DNA of 44,349 bases. It comes from DAIOFH01 sp036745875 (lineage in GTDB: Bacteria; Planctomycetota; SZUA-567). A program made the position numbers and the translations under genes. The stretch covers positions 1-44,349 of the forward strand of contig DAIOFH010000015.1 of NCBI GenBank assembly GCA_036745875.1. Direction: 5' to 3'. The notes beneath the pieces were generated by a model. The model searched no databases, was not told the DNA's origin, and saw only the letters and a list, made by a program, of their open reading frames with translations. Below, piece after piece: positions 24,413-33,566 of the stretch; the stretch's first letter is position 1; the number at the start of each line of letters is the position of its first letter.

Positions 24413-26254
24413 TTACGACGCTTCCGCCTTCGCGGCCAGCCTGGCGGTGCGTTCGATCTTTTTACGTTCCGTTTCCGTCCGGATGCGCTTACGCATGCGG
24501 ATCGATTCCGGAGTCACTTCGAGAAGTTCGTCATCCTCGATATATTCGAGCGCAGCCTCGAGGGAGAACTCACGCGGCGGAGCGAGTTCGGCATTTTTGT
24601 CGTGCGAGCCGCTGGCGCGGACGTTGGTGAGTTTTTTCTCGCGGCAGACATTGACCTCAAGGTCGTCGTTTCTGGAATTTTCGCCAACTATCATGCCTTC
24701 ATAGACATCCGTCTGGGGATGGATGAAGAACTGTCCCCTGAGTTGGAGGCCGTCGAGGGCATAGGAGGTGGCTTTGCCCTGCGCGGCGGAGACAAGGACG
24801 CCGTTCGGACGACCAGGCACCTCGCCCTTGAAAGGCTCGTATTCCCAAAACACATGGTGAATGACCGCTTCCCCGCGTGTCGCTGTGAGGAGGCGGCCCC
24901 TGAGGCCGATCAGGCCCCGGCTCGGGATCTTGAAGGAAAGGTGGAGGCCGCCGTTCCTGTGCTCCATTTTTTCCAGCATGCCCTTCCTGGAGCCGACCAG
25001 CTCCATGACCTTGCCGCTCGACTCCTCCGGCACGTCGACGGTGAGGATTTCCACCGGCTCGTGCTTTTCCCCGTTGATGGTGCGGAACACCACGTGGGGC
25101 CTGCCGACGGCGAATTCATAGCCTTCGCGCCGCATCGTTTCAATGACAATGCCGAGGTGCAAGAGGCCGCGCCCGCCGACCAGGAATCCGTCAGGCGTCG
25201 GTTCCATCCTGAGGGCGATATTGGAACGGAGCTCGCGGTCAAGGCGTTCCTTGAGGTGGCGGCTGGTGACGTACTGGCCCTCGCGGCCGAGGAACGGGCT
25301 GTCGTTGGCCTTGAATTCCATGGTGAGGGTCGGTTCGTCGATATTGACGACCGGCAGCGCTTCCGGCTGTTCCGTGCTGGCGATGGTGTCGTAAATGCCG
25401 ATGTCCGGGATGCCGGTGACGAGGCAGATATCGCCCGCCATCGCTTCCTTGACGGATTTTTTGCCAATGCCGTCGAAGATCTGGACCGTATCGATGCGCG
25501 CGTTTTTCCGCGATCCGTCGCGCTGGAGGACGACGATGTCGGATTTTTCCCTGGCAGCGCCCCGATTGACGCGGCCGATGGCGATACGGCCGACATAGTC
25601 GTTGTAGTCGATGGCCGCGACCTGCATCTGGAACGGCCCGTCGCGGTCCGCTTCCGGGGCGGGGATATACTGGAGGACGGCGTCCAGGAGGGGACGGCAG
25701 TCTTCCGACTTGTCCTCGATTTCCTTTTTCGCTATGCCTTGGCGGCCGGAGGCGTAGATGACGGGGAAATCGAGCTGCTCTTCCGTGGCGTCCAACTGGA
25801 GGAACAGTTCGAAAACTTCGTCCAGAACTTCATGCGGGCGCGCGCCGGGACGGTCGATCTTGTTGACGACGACAAGCGGCTTCAGTCCCACCTGGAGGGC
25901 CTTCCTGAGGACGAAGCGGGTTTGGGGCATGGGGCCGTCGAAGGCGTCGACGAGGAGCAGCACGCCGTCGGCCATGTTGAGGACGCGCTCCACCTCGCCG
26001 CCGAAATCTGCGTGGCCGGGGGTGTCGATGACGTTGATCCTTACGCCGTCATAAAGGATGGCGGCGTTTTTGGAAAAGATGGTGATGCCGCGTTCGCGCT
26101 CGATGTCGTTCGAGTCCATGATGCAGTCCGCCACTTCCTGGTTCTGGCGGAAGACGTTCGTCTGGCGCAGTAGGGCGTCGACAAGGGTGGTTTTACCGTG
26201 GTCGACGTGGGCGATGATGGCAATGTTCCTGAGGTCGTCAATGCGTTGTTTCAT
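24413..26254 (-). CDS. typA: Ribosome-associated GTPase TypA/BipA
   Basis: 613 residues, a translation-factor-like GTPase that binds the ribosome and aids assembly or stress adaptation. G1 is AHVDHGKTT (about 15-23), G2/switch I includes ERERGITIFSKN, G3 is DTPGHADFGGE and G4 is NKIDRPGA. The beta-barrel and EF-G-like domains follow, then the TypA-specific C-terminus (VGSRKGMLEKMEHRNGG, PSRGLIGLRGRLLTATRGEAV, GVLVSAAQGKATSYALDGLQ). It is full length. The start is weakly served by AGGCTTACTCAC. It lies 208 nt beyond the dinG stop in the same direction and is probably transcribed separately. Confidence 0.97.
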   Translation of the reverse strand: MKQRIDDLRNIAIIAHVDHGKTTLVDALLRQTNVFRQNQEVADCIMDSNDIERERGITIFSKNAAILYDGVRINVIDTPGHADFGGEVERVLNMADGVLLLVDAFDGPMPQTRFVLRKALQVGLKPLVVVNKIDRPGARPHEVLDEVFELFLQLDATEEQLDFPVIYASGRQGIAKKEIEDKSEDCRPLLDAVLQYIPAPEADRDGPFQMQVAAIDYNDYVGRIAIGRVNRGAAREKSDIVVLQRDGSRKNARIDTVQIFDGIGKKSVKEAMAGDICLVTGIPDIGIYDTIASTEQPEALPVVNIDEPTLTMEFKANDSPFLGREGQYVTSRHLKERLDRELRSNIALRMEPTPDGFLVGGRGLLHLGIVIETMRREGYEFAVGRPHVVFRTINGEKHEPVEILTVDVPEESSGKVMELVGSRKGMLEKMEHRNGGLHLSFKIPSRGLIGLRGRLLTATRGEAVIHHVFWEYEPFKGEVPGRPNGVLVSAAQGKATSYALDGLQLRGQFFIHPQTDVYEGMIVGENSRNDDLEVNVCREKKLTNVRASGSHDKNAELAPPREFSLEAALEYIEDDELLEVTPESIRMRKRIRTETERKKIERTARLAAKAEAS

Positions 26255-26368
26255 GTGAGTAAGCCTATTCTAAGTGTTTTCTATACGATGTTGCCTTGAG
26301 ATTTCGAATGAAAAAAAGTGCCGACGCCGCTAGTCAGCTTGACCGACCCGTACGATCTGCACATGATG

Positions 26369-26409
26369 CCCTCGTCCCTTAATGGGGGAGGGGGTTGGGG
26401 TGGGGAGGG
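26369..26409. repeat. Dispersed palindromic repeat, copy 1, with a G-quadruplex motif
   Basis: CCCTCGTCCC (26369-26378), 5 nt, then five G-runs through 26409 (lengths 5, 5, 4, 4, 3, with gaps of 1, 2, 1 and 1 nt). It aligns with 39676-39716 over about 42 nt. It sits between dinG and typA. Confidence 0.6.
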
Positions 26410-26462
26410 AAAAATCGGGAACGGCGGCTCATAGTTGCGAATCCTATAATTATGTGAAGCGT

Positions 26463-29306
26463 TTACTGCTGTTCAGAGAGAAAGTCTTCTATATCGTCCA
26501 AAAGTTTTTCCCGGTCGGAATAGTTTTCGGTAAAGGCCGGGATCGAATCGCGGAACCACTGCCCGTAGCGCTTCACCGCGATACGCCGGTCGGCGATTAT
26601 CGCGACGCCCCGGTCCGTCCGGGAGCGTATCAGCCTGCCGAACCCCTGCCTGAAGCGGATGACGGCGGACGGCAGGGAATATTCCATGAAGGCGTTGCCG
26701 CCCTCCTTTTCCACGCGCTCGCAGCGGGCTGCGATGATCGGATCGAACTGCACCCCGAAAGGCAGCCGGGCTATGGCGAGGCAGGAGAGGGCGTCACCGG
26801 CCACATCCACGCCTTCCCAGAAGGAGTGGGTGCCGAGAAGGACGGAGCGGTTGCCGCGCTTGAAAATCGCCGTGATGTTTTCCCTGGAGCCGGAGCGGCC
26901 CTGGGCAAGCAGGTTGATGCCGTCGCCGAGGAATTCTTTCTCCATGACGTCCGCGACCTTCGTCAGCATGTCGTAGCTGGTGAACAGGGCCATGCCCCGG
27001 CCTTCGGTGCGGCGGAAAACTTCTGTCAGGAAAGTGGCCAGTTCCTCCGAGTAGTTGCCGTCCTTTTCCCCCGGTTCGGGGAGAAAGACGGGAGCGGCGA
27101 TCATGCATTGCTTCCTGTAGTCGTAAGGCGTCCCAGCGTCCAGGGTCAGGAGCTGGTCCGGCGGAATGAGAGAAATCCCGAGTCGCTTTGCCAGGAAATC
27201 GAACTTGTTCTTCACCGTCAGGGTGGCGGAGCAGAAGACGACGGAACGCTTTTTCTGGTACAGCTGGTCGAAAAGAAGGGGGCCGATGGCCACGGGCGCG
27301 GCCACGGCGCGGACATGTCCCTGTTTCGCCCCGGCGCGTTCCAGCCAATAGACATAGTCCTCGTTCGCGCCTTCGAGGATGAAGGCGGCGTCTTCCGTGA
27401 TTTCCCTGATCCACGAGGTCGCGGCGACGAGGTCGCGGAAAAATTCCGTCTGGTAGTGGAGCGTTCCTTCGTCGAGTTCGCGGATGATGGTGGCGACCGT
27501 TTCCAGGTTGTGGAGGATTCCCGCAAGCGAGGAAAACAGGGTTTTTTCGTTGTTTTCCACCGGTTCCCATAGGAGCGGGCGTTTGTCCCCGGCTGAGAAG
27601 CGGGCGTTTTCGCCTGCTTTTTTCGACGCCAATACGCTTTCCAGGGAGAGGAAAAACGGTTCTATCGCTTCGAGCGAACGGTCGCAGGCTTCACGGGCGT
27701 CCTCAATATGCTTGAGGGCGATTTTGGCAAGGTCCGGGATCTGTAGTTCCGCGGAAGCGAAGGTTTTTTCCATACTCGAAAGGAGGCCGGTCGACCCTTT
27801 GCGGCCGCTCCGGTGCAGGCGGTGGATCGCCGTGGCGACGCGGAACTGGGTTATTTCCACCGTCAGGTAACTGGTCGCGGCATCTTCGAGATTGTGGGCT
27901 TCGTCGAAGATCAGGTGGCGGTAGTCCGGGAGCGCCGGGCTTTTCGAACCGAGTTCAGCGAAGACGAGGGAATGGTTGGCGACGACGAGGTCGGCTGCCT
28001 GGGATTCGGCCCGCGCTTTCCACAGGAAGCAGGTTTTGAATTGTTTGCATTTCCGGCCGAGGCATTCATCGCCGACGGTGGACAATTTCGCCCACAGCGG
28101 CGCGAAATGCGGCCTGCCGGCCACGATGTTTTCGGAAATATCCCCGGTCTCCGTCCATGCCGCCCACGGCAGGATGTTCAGGAGGCGCATTCTGTCCTCG
28201 CCGTCCAGTTCCGCTTCCTTCTGGTCAAGGAGGTAAAACAGCTTCCTCAGGCAGAGGTAATTGCGCCTGCCTTTGAGAAGCGCGGCCTTGAACTCGATAC
28301 CGAGCGCTTTCTGGATAAGCGGCAGGTCCTTGTCGAACAATTGGGCCTGGAGATTTTTCGTATTGGTGGAGACGATGACGGGCGCGTTGTTTTCCAGCGC
28401 GAAAACAAGGGCGGGTGCGAGGTATGCAAGGCTTTTGCCGATGCCGGTGCCTGCTTCGACCATCAGGTGCTTGTCGCTGGCGAATGCCTCAGCCACCTTC
28501 GCCGCCATTTCCACCTGGCCGTCCCGGCTTTCGTAGCCGGGGAAGGATTTGGCGAAATCGCCGCCATTTTCAAACCAGCCGCGCACCATGTTTTCGTCAA
28601 GGCCGGTGTAGACTGTGTCGTTGTCCACAACGCGGGTCGGGATGGATAGTGAGCGCGGGTGGAAGAGTTTTGGGAAATCCGTCTCCGAACCAAGCCCTTC
28701 GGACATTCTTTCCGCCGCCAGCCTGCCGAAAAAGTCGCGGTAGGGGTGACGCTGGTTGCTCTGGAGGAGACGGTTCATCTCTCCGATGGCGGCGAGGGGA
28801 ATCTCGGACGCCTTCTGGAGGATTCGTTCCCAGACCTGCGCCAACATCTCGCAGTCGGCGAGGGCGCGGTGGGACGACTTTTCCGACTTGAGTTCGAATA
28901 TTTCCGACAGCACGGCGAGGCTGTGGCTGGGCAGGTCGGGAAAACAGATGCGGGACAGTTCGACCGTGTCCAGTACGGTATGCTTGAAGCGGTCCTTTGT
29001 CGCTACGCGGAGGAACTGGCGGTCGAAAGAGGCGTTATGGGCGATACACAAGGCGTCTTCCGGGAGGAAGGCGAGGAATTCCTCAAGTATCGAAGCCTGG
29101 TCCCGCGCATCATTAAGCATCGCGGGTGTGATGCCGGTGAGTTTGATAATGCCGGGGGAAAGGGGAACGCCCGGATTGATCAGCTCGGAAAATTCTTCCG
29201 AGGGGACGCCGTCCCGCAGGACAAGCGCCCCTACTTCCATAATTTTGTCGTGATAGGGATCCGCCCCGGTTGTCTCCAGGTCGATAGACACCACTACAGG
29301 ATACAT
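26463..29306 (-). CDS. dinG: DinG-type helicase with N-terminal DEDD exonuclease domain
   Basis: 947 residues from the ATG at 29306 (GGGAGAG upstream; a TTG precedes it by one codon). Residues about 5-175 are a DnaQ-like 3'-5' exonuclease (SIDLETTG, then NASFDRQFL and HRALADCEML). Residues about 250-940 are an XPD/DinG superfamily-2 helicase: Walker A VEAGTGIGKS, DEAH box IFDEAHNLED, and motif VI IGRLIRSRTDRG-like FGRLIRSRTDRG. Four cysteines between motifs Ia and II (NYLC, GDECLGRKCKQFKTC) suggest the Fe-S cluster of this family. The exonuclease-helicase form is typical of Firmicutes and some other phyla. DinG enzymes resolve R-loops and G-quadruplexes. It follows parA by 57 nt and is probably in one operon with it. 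Confidence 0.93.
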   Translation of the reverse strand: MYPVVVSIDLETTGADPYHDKIMEVGALVLRDGVPSEEFSELINPGVPLSPGIIKLTGITPAMLNDARDQASILEEFLAFLPEDALCIAHNASFDRQFLRVATKDRFKHTVLDTVELSRICFPDLPSHSLAVLSEIFELKSEKSSHRALADCEMLAQVWERILQKASEIPLAAIGEMNRLLQSNQRHPYRDFFGRLAAERMSEGLGSETDFPKLFHPRSLSIPTRVVDNDTVYTGLDENMVRGWFENGGDFAKSFPGYESRDGQVEMAAKVAEAFASDKHLMVEAGTGIGKSLAYLAPALVFALENNAPVIVSTNTKNLQAQLFDKDLPLIQKALGIEFKAALLKGRRNYLCLRKLFYLLDQKEAELDGEDRMRLLNILPWAAWTETGDISENIVAGRPHFAPLWAKLSTVGDECLGRKCKQFKTCFLWKARAESQAADLVVANHSLVFAELGSKSPALPDYRHLIFDEAHNLEDAATSYLTVEITQFRVATAIHRLHRSGRKGSTGLLSSMEKTFASAELQIPDLAKIALKHIEDAREACDRSLEAIEPFFLSLESVLASKKAGENARFSAGDKRPLLWEPVENNEKTLFSSLAGILHNLETVATIIRELDEGTLHYQTEFFRDLVAATSWIREITEDAAFILEGANEDYVYWLERAGAKQGHVRAVAAPVAIGPLLFDQLYQKKRSVVFCSATLTVKNKFDFLAKRLGISLIPPDQLLTLDAGTPYDYRKQCMIAAPVFLPEPGEKDGNYSEELATFLTEVFRRTEGRGMALFTSYDMLTKVADVMEKEFLGDGINLLAQGRSGSRENITAIFKRGNRSVLLGTHSFWEGVDVAGDALSCLAIARLPFGVQFDPIIAARCERVEKEGGNAFMEYSLPSAVIRFRQGFGRLIRSRTDRGVAIIADRRIAVKRYGQWFRDSIPAFTENYSDREKLLDDIEDFLSEQQ

Positions 29307-29363
29307 CAATAACTCTCCCGGCCCGTCAGCCTCAGTACATTCTCTTTACCTGTTTTCATTCTG

Positions 29364-30248
29364 TCACTCCCACCGCGGCTGACGTTGCCAACTGCCTCGC
29401 CCGTCGTCGTGATCCGGAAGGATGGGCGTTTGTGCGAGTATGTCTTCCTGCAGTACGACTTCCACCTCGTCTATCGATGCCTTTTCCCCGGTCCGTTCGA
29501 GGAATTCCGCCGCCACCTCGCGGTAATCGGCGGTCCCGTTGGATTTAGGGTCGTAGATGTTTATCGGCATGCCACGGCTGGGCGCTTCGGCGAGGCGGAC
29601 GTTCTGTCGGATCGCCGTTGTATAGACCTTGCCGGGGAGGTGCTGTTCCACTTCGGATTTGACGTCCTTGGCAAGCGTTGTCCGCGGGTCGTACATGCAG
29701 AAGACGACGCCGGAGATTTCCAGTCCGGGATTCAGCGTTTCGGCGATGCGGGAAACGGTATTCATAAGCTGGCTGATGCCGCGGAGCGCCAGGTATTCCG
29801 CCTCCATGGCGACCACGACCGAATCCGCGGCGACGAGGCCGGACAGGGTTAGGAGGCCGAGGCTTGGCGGACAGTCGATAATGATATGGTCGTACTGGGT
29901 GACCAGCCCGGACAAGGCGTCCCGGAGACGGGTCTCCCTGTTTTCCATCAGGGCAAGGTCGACTTCCGCGCCGCAGAGGTCGAGGTTAGCGGGCAATACC
30001 TCCAATCCGTGGACGCGGCGAATAACCACGCGCGGATCGGTGCTGTCTATAAGAACATTATAAATGGAATCTTCAGTGACGTTCGGGTCGATCCCGAGAT
30101 GGTCGGAGAGGTTTGCCTGGGGATCCAGGTCGACGAGTAGGACGCGCTTGTTGTGTTCGTTGGCGAGGATGGCGCCGATATTGACGGCTGTGGTGGTCTT
30201 TCCCACGCCGCCTTTCTGATTCATGAATGCTGTAATCTTGGCTGCCAT
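29364..30248 (-). CDS. ParA/Soj-type chromosome-partition ATPase (orphan)
   Basis: 294 residues from the ATG at 30248, directly before AAKITAFMNQKGGVGKTTTAVN, the deviant Walker A of ParA ATPases. Upstream codons to 30326 look non-coding. Other motifs are VLLVDLDPQANLSDHLG (A') and HIIIDCPPSLGLLTLSGL (Walker B). These proteins form ATP-dependent dimers on DNA to segregate chromosome origins or plasmids. The C-terminal about 40 residues (after EFLERTGEKA) extend past the usual Soj end. A partner parB, normally adjacent, is absent, and dinG follows instead. Chromosomal Soj is more likely than a plasmid relic because the surroundings are housekeeping genes. Confidence 0.92.
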   Translation of the reverse strand: MAAKITAFMNQKGGVGKTTTAVNIGAILANEHNKRVLLVDLDPQANLSDHLGIDPNVTEDSIYNVLIDSTDPRVVIRRVHGLEVLPANLDLCGAEVDLALMENRETRLRDALSGLVTQYDHIIIDCPPSLGLLTLSGLVAADSVVVAMEAEYLALRGISQLMNTVSRIAETLNPGLEISGVVFCMYDPRTTLAKDVKSEVEQHLPGKVYTTAIRQNVRLAEAPSRGMPINIYDPKSNGTADYREVAAEFLERTGEKASIDEVEVVLQEDILAQTPILPDHDDGRGSWQRQPRWE

Positions 30249-30622
30249 CTCGGTGTTTCTTTTCTTGCGACAATAAAAAAACGAGAACGTGAGACAATCA
30301 CGTTCGCAGTGGGAAATAGCCATCAAAGAGAGACTATACCTCAGCAGAGCATATTATATGCGCATCAAGACCAAAAGTAAAAATAAAACTCGATTCTCAG
30401 CCGTTCTTTTTAAGCGTTGCATGAAAAGGAGAACTATTGGTTTTAGTCGGACGGAGCTATTTGATTGAAAATTAATACTACAGGTACAATTGTTATCAAT
30501 ATTTTCAATCGTTTGACTAGTGGTGATATCATTGTATAGTTTCTTATATACAAGTCTTTAATGGAGTGATTGTTACGATAGGTTAATTTTAAATTTATAT
30601 TTTTTCATAAAAGGGGTAATAC
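30249..30622. other. AT-rich divergent intergenic region
   Basis: 374 nt between parA (leftward) and the chemoreceptor gene (rightward). Base composition is far more AT-rich than the genes, especially 30370-30620. I see no gene or RNA. A good rightward promoter is listed separately, and a parA promoter is presumably near 30260-30380. Confidence 0.6.
30513..30540 (+). promoter_or_regulatory. Promoter of the chemoreceptor gene
   Basis: TTGACT (30513-30518), a 16-nt spacer and TATAGT (30535-30540). The leader would be about 75 nt, and AAGGGG lies 6 nt before the ATG at 30623. Confidence 0.6.
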
Positions 30623-31645
30623 ATGACCATTAAAAATTTTGTGAAGCTTGCATCGATAATTGGAGTGGTCGTCGTTATCTGCTTGCTTATAGGCATTTTA
30701 CTGCTGCGTCATGTCTCGTCACTTTTGGTGATATTTGCGATACTTTGGCTTCGACGGAGAGTATTGCAGACGCTTATGCAAATTTCAGTTGGATTGAAGC
30801 AAAGTTTCTCCATGGTCAATTCCGCCTCGAGCCGCATCAATTCTTCGGCGCACACCCTTGCTGAGGGCACCACTTCGCAGGCGGCTTCGCTTGAGGAAAC
30901 TTCCTCCGCTCTGGAGGAGATGGCGTCGATGACCCGCCAAAGCGCTGACAACGCGGAAAAAACCAACATCACCATGCAAAACAGCAATAAGTTGATCCAA
31001 AGCGGTTCGACGCCTATGGACAGTATGGCCTCGGCGATGCAGGAGATAAGCGAATCCGCCGCGCGCATAGGCGATATAATCAAGACGATTGAGGAAATAG
31101 CTTTCCAGACCAATCTTCTCGCGCTCAACGCGGCAGTTGAAGCTGCGAGGGCGGGAGAGGCCGGGAAGTGCTTTGCAGTGGTGGCGGACGAGGTGCGGGG
31201 GCTCGCCGGGCGCTCGGCTCAGGCTGCTCGCGACACCACCGACCTTATTCAAACCACTATTGAACGGGTCAAGCGCGGCAGTGCGCTCGCATCCCAATTG
31301 CAGAAAAATTTTACGGAAATTGAATCCGGTTCTTCTGCTGTGGCGCAACTCATAACTGGCATCGCAACTGCGACCAATGAACAGGCTGTCGGCGTCGATC
31401 AGGTGAATACCGCCATGGCGCAGGTAGATAAGGTAACCCAGACGAATTCCGCAATGTCCGAGGAGACTGCGGAGGCCGCGAGGGAACTGTCCGAACAATC
31501 CGAAATACTCAAGGAAATGGTGGATGTGCTGGTGGAACTGCTCGGCAGCCAAGACGGACGGCAAAGGCCTGCATCGAAACGAACCGCTCCACAGCAAGTC
31601 GCTCTTCCTGCCGTTTTGTCGGTGGATGCCGTGGAAATGTATTAA
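30623..31645 (+). CDS. Methyl-accepting chemotaxis protein lacking sensor and HAMP domains
   Basis: 340 residues. Residues about 8-29 form a membrane helix. The chain then runs almost at once into the cytoplasmic signalling coiled coil (about 60-310), with the hairpin tip EIAFQTNLLALNAAVEAARAGEAGKCFAVVADEVRGLA. A normal receptor has a 100-300 residue periplasmic domain, a second helix and HAMP; these are missing. The stretch LLVIFAILWLRRRVLQ may mimic a second helix. The other reading frame of 30725-30790 encodes FGDICDTLASTESIADAYANF, which looks more protein-like, suggesting a frameshift plus deletion. No CheW-binding or cheR-tether oddities stand out. It may be a pseudogene or a ligand-independent receptor. 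Confidence 0.8.
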   Translation: MTIKNFVKLASIIGVVVVICLLIGILLLRHVSSLLVIFAILWLRRRVLQTLMQISVGLKQSFSMVNSASSRINSSAHTLAEGTTSQAASLEETSSALEEMASMTRQSADNAEKTNITMQNSNKLIQSGSTPMDSMASAMQEISESAARIGDIIKTIEEIAFQTNLLALNAAVEAARAGEAGKCFAVVADEVRGLAGRSAQAARDTTDLIQTTIERVKRGSALASQLQKNFTEIESGSSAVAQLITGIATATNEQAVGVDQVNTAMAQVDKVTQTNSAMSEETAEAARELSEQSEILKEMVDVLVELLGSQDGRQRPASKRTAPQQVALPAVLSVDAVEMY

Positions 31646-31649
31646 CGCA

Positions 31650-33464
31650 TTATTTCCTGTTCAATATCTCCATAAACTCGTCGCCGGTGATGGTTTCCTT
31701 CTCCAGCAGGAAATGCGAAAGCTCGTGCAGTTTATCCATGTCCTGTTTTAAAATCTCGATGGCCTTGTTATGGGCTTTTCCGACCAGTTGGACGACCTCG
31801 TGGTCGATCTTCGCCGCCGTCTCCGGCGAACAGGCCAGTGACGCGTCGCCGCCAAGATACTGGTTGGTGATTGTCTCGAAGGCGACCATGTCGAATCCGT
31901 CGCTCATGCCGAGCCTGGCTATCATGGCGCGAGCCAGCTTGGTCGCTTTTTCGATGTCGTTACTGGCTCCCGAGGTCGATGTGCCGAACACCACCTCTTC
32001 CGCCGCGCGGCCGCCGGTGAGGGTGACCAGCTTGGCGAAAAGTTGTTCCTTGGTCTGGATGCGTTTTTCCTCGTCGTCGACCTGCATGGTATAGCCGAGC
32101 GCGCCGGAAGTGCGGGGGATGATGGTGATTTTATGCACCGGCGCGGAGTCGGATTGCCGGGCCGCTGCTATTGCGTGGCCGATTTCGTGATAGGATACGA
32201 TTTCCCGTTCCTTGGGGGGGATGACCGCGTTCTTGCGCTGGTAGCCGGCGATGACCGTCTCCACGCTTTCTTCCAGGTCGACCTGGGCGACTTCCTGCCT
32301 GCCTTCGCGCACCGCGCGCAGAGCCGCTTCGTTGATGATGTTTTCCAGTTCCGCGCCGGAAGCGCCGGCTGTTGCCTTGGCGACAACGGTGAAATTCACG
32401 TTTGAGGAGAGCTTGACCTTTTTCGCATGCACCTGGAGGATCGCCTCGCGGCCGGCGAGGTCGGGGAGTTCCACCGGGATGCGGCGGTCAAAACGTCCTG
32501 GGCGCAGCAGCGCGGGGTCGAGGGATTCGGGCCTGTTCGTCGCCGCGAGGATGACGACGCCCTTTCTGCCGTCGAAGCCGTCCATTTCATTCAACAGCTG
32601 GTTGAGGGTCTGTTCGCGCTCGTCGTTGCCGACCAGGCCGCCCGAATCGCGCTTCTTGCCGATAGTGTCGATTTCGTCTATGAAAATGATGCACGGCGCT
32701 TTTTCCGAAGCTTGTTTGAAAAGATCCCTGACTTTCGCCGCGCCCATGCCGACAAACATTTCGACAAATTCGGAACCGGAGATGGAGAAGAACGGCGCGT
32801 GCGCTTCCCCGGCCACCGCTTTTGCCAGCAGCGTTTTTCCCGTGCCGGGAGGGCCGACCAGGAGCGCGCCCTTGGGCATGGTCGCGCCGATCGCCTCGTA
32901 TTTACTGGGGTCGTGGAGGAAATTGACTATTTCCATCAGCGCCTCTTTCGCTTCGTCCTGTCCCGCGACGTCGGCGAAGGTCTTGCCGCTCTCCGCCTTG
33001 ACGTACACCTTGGCGTTCGACTTGCCGAAGGACAAGGCGTTTTTGCCGCCCATCCCCTGCATGCGCCTGGCGAAGTACTGTCCGATCAGGATAAAGATCC
33101 CTATCGGGAGTATCCAGGTAAGGAGGAAGTTGAGGAGCGGCGACATTTCCTTCGGGATGATGTGGGTGAACTTGACTTCCTTGGAGTGCAGCCTTTCGAC
33201 AAGGCCGGGATCGTCCCACATGCCGGTGACGTAGATGTTTTTCGCTTCATCCTCGCCCTTGAGCTTGTAGTGGATCTTGTCGTTTTCCAGGCTGACTTCC
33301 TCGACCTTGTCTGCATCGACTTCTGTGAGGAAGGTGCCGTAATCGACTTCCTTTATGCTTTGGCGGGCGAGCTCCGGATAAACCAGTGCGTTGAAAAACA
33401 TTAATCCCAGGAGGACCAAAACATAATAATAGAGGAGTGGTTTGCGTTCGGGCTTTTCAGTCAT
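31650..33464 (-). CDS. ftsH: ATP-dependent zinc metalloprotease FtsH
   Basis: 604 residues, membrane-anchored AAA+ protease that degrades misfolded and regulatory membrane proteins. One helix lies at about 8-28 and a second at about 112-132, with a periplasmic domain between. Walker A is GPPGTGKT, Walker B IIFIDEIDTIG, the second region of homology ATNRPESLDPALLRPGRFDRR, and the zinc site HEIGH is at 426-430 (usually HEAGH), with the distal Asp ligand in the SNDIEKATKLA segment. The HEIGH and NQYLGGD sequence type is common in anaerobes. GGAGACAGGAT precedes the ATG. It follows glmM on the same strand, separated by a terminator-like hairpin, and converges with the chemoreceptor gene with only 4 nt between stops. 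Confidence 0.97.
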   Translation of the reverse strand: MTEKPERKPLLYYYVLVLLGLMFFNALVYPELARQSIKEVDYGTFLTEVDADKVEEVSLENDKIHYKLKGEDEAKNIYVTGMWDDPGLVERLHSKEVKFTHIIPKEMSPLLNFLLTWILPIGIFILIGQYFARRMQGMGGKNALSFGKSNAKVYVKAESGKTFADVAGQDEAKEALMEIVNFLHDPSKYEAIGATMPKGALLVGPPGTGKTLLAKAVAGEAHAPFFSISGSEFVEMFVGMGAAKVRDLFKQASEKAPCIIFIDEIDTIGKKRDSGGLVGNDEREQTLNQLLNEMDGFDGRKGVVILAATNRPESLDPALLRPGRFDRRIPVELPDLAGREAILQVHAKKVKLSSNVNFTVVAKATAGASGAELENIINEAALRAVREGRQEVAQVDLEESVETVIAGYQRKNAVIPPKEREIVSYHEIGHAIAAARQSDSAPVHKITIIPRTSGALGYTMQVDDEEKRIQTKEQLFAKLVTLTGGRAAEEVVFGTSTSGASNDIEKATKLARAMIARLGMSDGFDMVAFETITNQYLGGDASLACSPETAAKIDHEVVQLVGKAHNKAIEILKQDMDKLHELSHFLLEKETITGDEFMEILNRK

Positions 33465-33478
33465 ATCCTGTCTCCAAG

Positions 33479-33525
33479 AAAAACCCCTGCATCAGAAGGG
33501 CGGGTACAGCCTTTCCCGGCAGGGG
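33479..33525 (-). terminator. Terminator or attenuator between glmM and ftsH
   Basis: On the minus strand CCCCTGC (33525-33519) pairs with GCAGGGG (33490-33484), with an inner CGGG/CCCG helix, followed by five T (33483-33479). Only 14 nt separate the T-run from the ftsH ATG and the ribosome site lies between. No promoter fits after it, so it may attenuate read-through into ftsH. Confidence 0.6.
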
Positions 33526-33566
33526 CGCAATGCGCATGGTGAAGTGTGAAAAATGTCCTATATGGG

